IMG/VR virus record: IMGVR_UViG_3300020021_000001
Span: 1 to 46,917 of that record
Source: a virus
Reading direction: 5' to 3' (one strand)
DNA: 46,917 bases
Shown one piece after another: positions 46,159-46,917 of this stretch. Position 1 is the first letter of the stretch. Every line of letters begins with the position of its first letter. A program made the translations under genes and the position numbers. The notes beneath the pieces are model-generated. The model was given only the letters and a program-made list of their open reading frames with translations, did not search any database and had not been told where the DNA came from.

Positions 46159-46292
46159 TTGTGCGGCGGAGTGGAAGGACACTCTAGCTTTTCGCGAGGC
46201 GACGGCGGGGGTCTCGACAACCCTCGGTAGGGACGCGAATCCTGAACAGGCCGAAAGCCTAACCTAGCCGGAATCAAGCCCGGCCCGCACAA
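46159..46292 (+). ncRNA. Candidate structured RNA in a gene-free gap
   Basis: The ends TTGTGCGG (46159-46166) and CCGCACAA (46285-46292) form a perfect 8-bp closing stem. Inside are GAGTG/CACTC with a GAAGGA loop (just after the closing strand, D-arm-like), CGGGGG/CCCTCG around a 9-base loop, AGGC/GCCT, and GCCGG/CCGGC with an 8-base loop directly next to the 3' closing strand (T-arm-like). At about 134 nt it is too long for a tRNA. No class is recognised. Confidence 0.4.
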
Positions 46293-46333
46293 TTCAGTTT
46301 GGTTTAACCAATGAGTAGGGAAAGGGAATAAAA

Positions 46334-46570
46334 ATGTTCATGCACGCTTATATTTCCCCGAGCAAGTGGTATCGCCGAGAATTCGCGTGGCGCTTCAAGA
46401 TTGTGTTGTGGCCGGGATGGCTTGCTCGGAAAATCTGCACCCATGCCGTGATTTATGAATATCGAAAAGCTGACCCGGAATCTGCATTTATGTGCACCGA
46501 TTGCGGAGCGTTAATTTATGGGCCTCTTTGTCCGTTGGCATCCATTTTGACTGAAGAGGAGACGAAATGA
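46334..46570 (+). CDS. Small hypothetical protein with Cys site
   Basis: 78 residues. Aromatic N-terminus (SPSKWYRREFAWRFKIVLWPGW) and CTDCGALIYGPLCP near the end. A possible zinc protein. ATGA overlap with the next gene. Confidence 0.5.
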   Translation: MFMHAYISPSKWYRREFAWRFKIVLWPGWLARKICTHAVIYEYRKADPESAFMCTDCGALIYGPLCPLASILTEEETK

Positions 46571-46680
46571 GCGCCATTGAATACACCGAAGATCAACGCC
46601 CGTGTCTGGTTGCGCGGAAGCCATGCGGCTGTTTCGTTGCGGCTTATGCGCTCGGGCCGAATATGGGCATCGAGGCATAA
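46567..46680 (+). CDS. Tiny hypothetical protein
   Basis: 37 residues, ATGA overlap with the preceding gene, Cys-rich middle (CLVARKPCGC). No family recognised; may be a truncated or minimal gene. A ribosome site for the next gene (AAAGGAG) follows the stop. Confidence 0.4.
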   Translation: MSAIEYTEDQRPCLVARKPCGCFVAAYALGPNMGIEA

Positions 46681-46689
46681 AGGAGATAA

Positions 46690-46917
46690 ATGACTGACGG
46701 GGATGGTATGGAGTTCCAAAAAGCTGCCGAAGTATTGATCGCACGAGAGCCTAACTACTCACCTTTCAATGACGACATATACATGCTCGACTTGGACCGG
46801 GTACGAAATTTGCTCGCGATGGCTATGCGGATCGCCGCCGAAGAAGCTTACGATGAATTTGCCCCCCAAACTTCGGCGCAACTCTGGCCAGATAATTTGG
46901 AAATAGTACGGAAAAAG
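46690..46917 (+). CDS. Hypothetical phage protein, 5' part (gene wraps the contig ends)
   Basis: ATG 46690 with AAAGGAG upstream. The first 34 codons lie before the repeat, and the remainder equals bases 2-166 of the window; the joined gene encodes 88 residues. Its continuity across the join is the best evidence that the genome is circular or circularly permuted. Confidence 0.8.
   Translation, partial: MTDGDGMEFQKAAEVLIAREPNYSPFNDDIYMLDLDRVRNLLAMAMRIAAEEAYDEFAPQTSAQLWPDNLEIVRKK
46791..46917. repeat. Terminal direct repeat, right copy
   Basis: Exact second copy of bases 1-127. Removing one copy gives a 46,790-bp circle and restores the gene that starts at 46690 and ends at 166. Confidence 0.93.

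Noticed and set aside
1-46917. CRISPR array or insertion sequence
   Set aside because: No regularly spaced repeats of 20-40 bases and no transposase-like gene or paired terminal inverted repeats were seen.

Overview
The window is a near-complete tailed-phage (siphovirus-like) genome. The first 127 bases (1-127) are repeated exactly as the last 127 (46791-46917), and the gene cut at the right edge continues in frame at the left edge. The contig is therefore circular or circularly permuted, with a unit of 46,790 bp. The host is not stated. Several exported proteins end their signal peptides in A-Q (for example residues 1-17 of 31560-32126), and there are fibronectin-III and beta-propeller proteins; this, the mid-GC composition and a tRNA-Val-like attP hint at a soil bacterium such as an Acidobacteriota member, but that is inference only.

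Layout. 1-2247: small early/accessory genes, ending in the only supported minus-strand gene (a zinc-ribbon protein) and a three-copy operator array. 2394-2898: three tiny overlapping genes, then a parS-like palindrome. 3055-13489: packaging and head (terminase small and large subunits, portal, MuF minor head protein, protease/scaffold, DUF2190-type cement protein, major capsid, connectors, an HNH gene, tail terminator). 13486-23780: tail (a tail fibre in an unusual place, tail tube, frameshifted G/GT chaperones, tape measure, distal tail, hub, adhesin, fibre). 23777-25883: two glycosyltransferase genes. 25966-28196: small membrane proteins, a holin candidate, a lipoprotein and an FnIII protein. 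28193-30171: a lectin-like candidate and a beta-propeller protein. 30172-31433: a LuxR-type HTH protein and an HNH gene between two paralogues, closed by a strong terminator. 31560-33932: two exported proteins, a tyrosine recombinase, and a 43-nt half tRNA-Val that looks like attP. 33994-46680: early/replication block (annealing-type protein, PD-(D/E)XK exonuclease, replication initiator and probable loader, VRR-NUC nuclease, HNH, HAD phosphatase, many small zinc-ribbon proteins).

Genes are packed with ATGA, GTGA, TTGA or TAATG overlaps, so translational coupling is the rule. No gene-free stretch exceeds 300 bases; the longest gaps (about 140-180 bases: 2248-2393, 2899-3054, 32378-32535, 46155-46333) all carry recognisable regulatory or structured elements.

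The most unusual points are: a portal protein with an ADP-ribosyltransferase-like C-terminal domain, next to a MuF protein with its own inserted domain; a eukaryote-like GT31 galactosyltransferase fused to a second glycosyltransferase, followed by a GT31 paralogue lacking most of the DDD motif; a 29-bp promoter-like element present three times, each ahead of a transcription block; matching hairpins before the ribosome sites of the major capsid and tail tube genes; a recombinase lacking two catalytic residues beside a 5'-half tRNA; and a possible structured RNA at 46159-46292. No endolysin and no classical CI-type repressor could be recognised.
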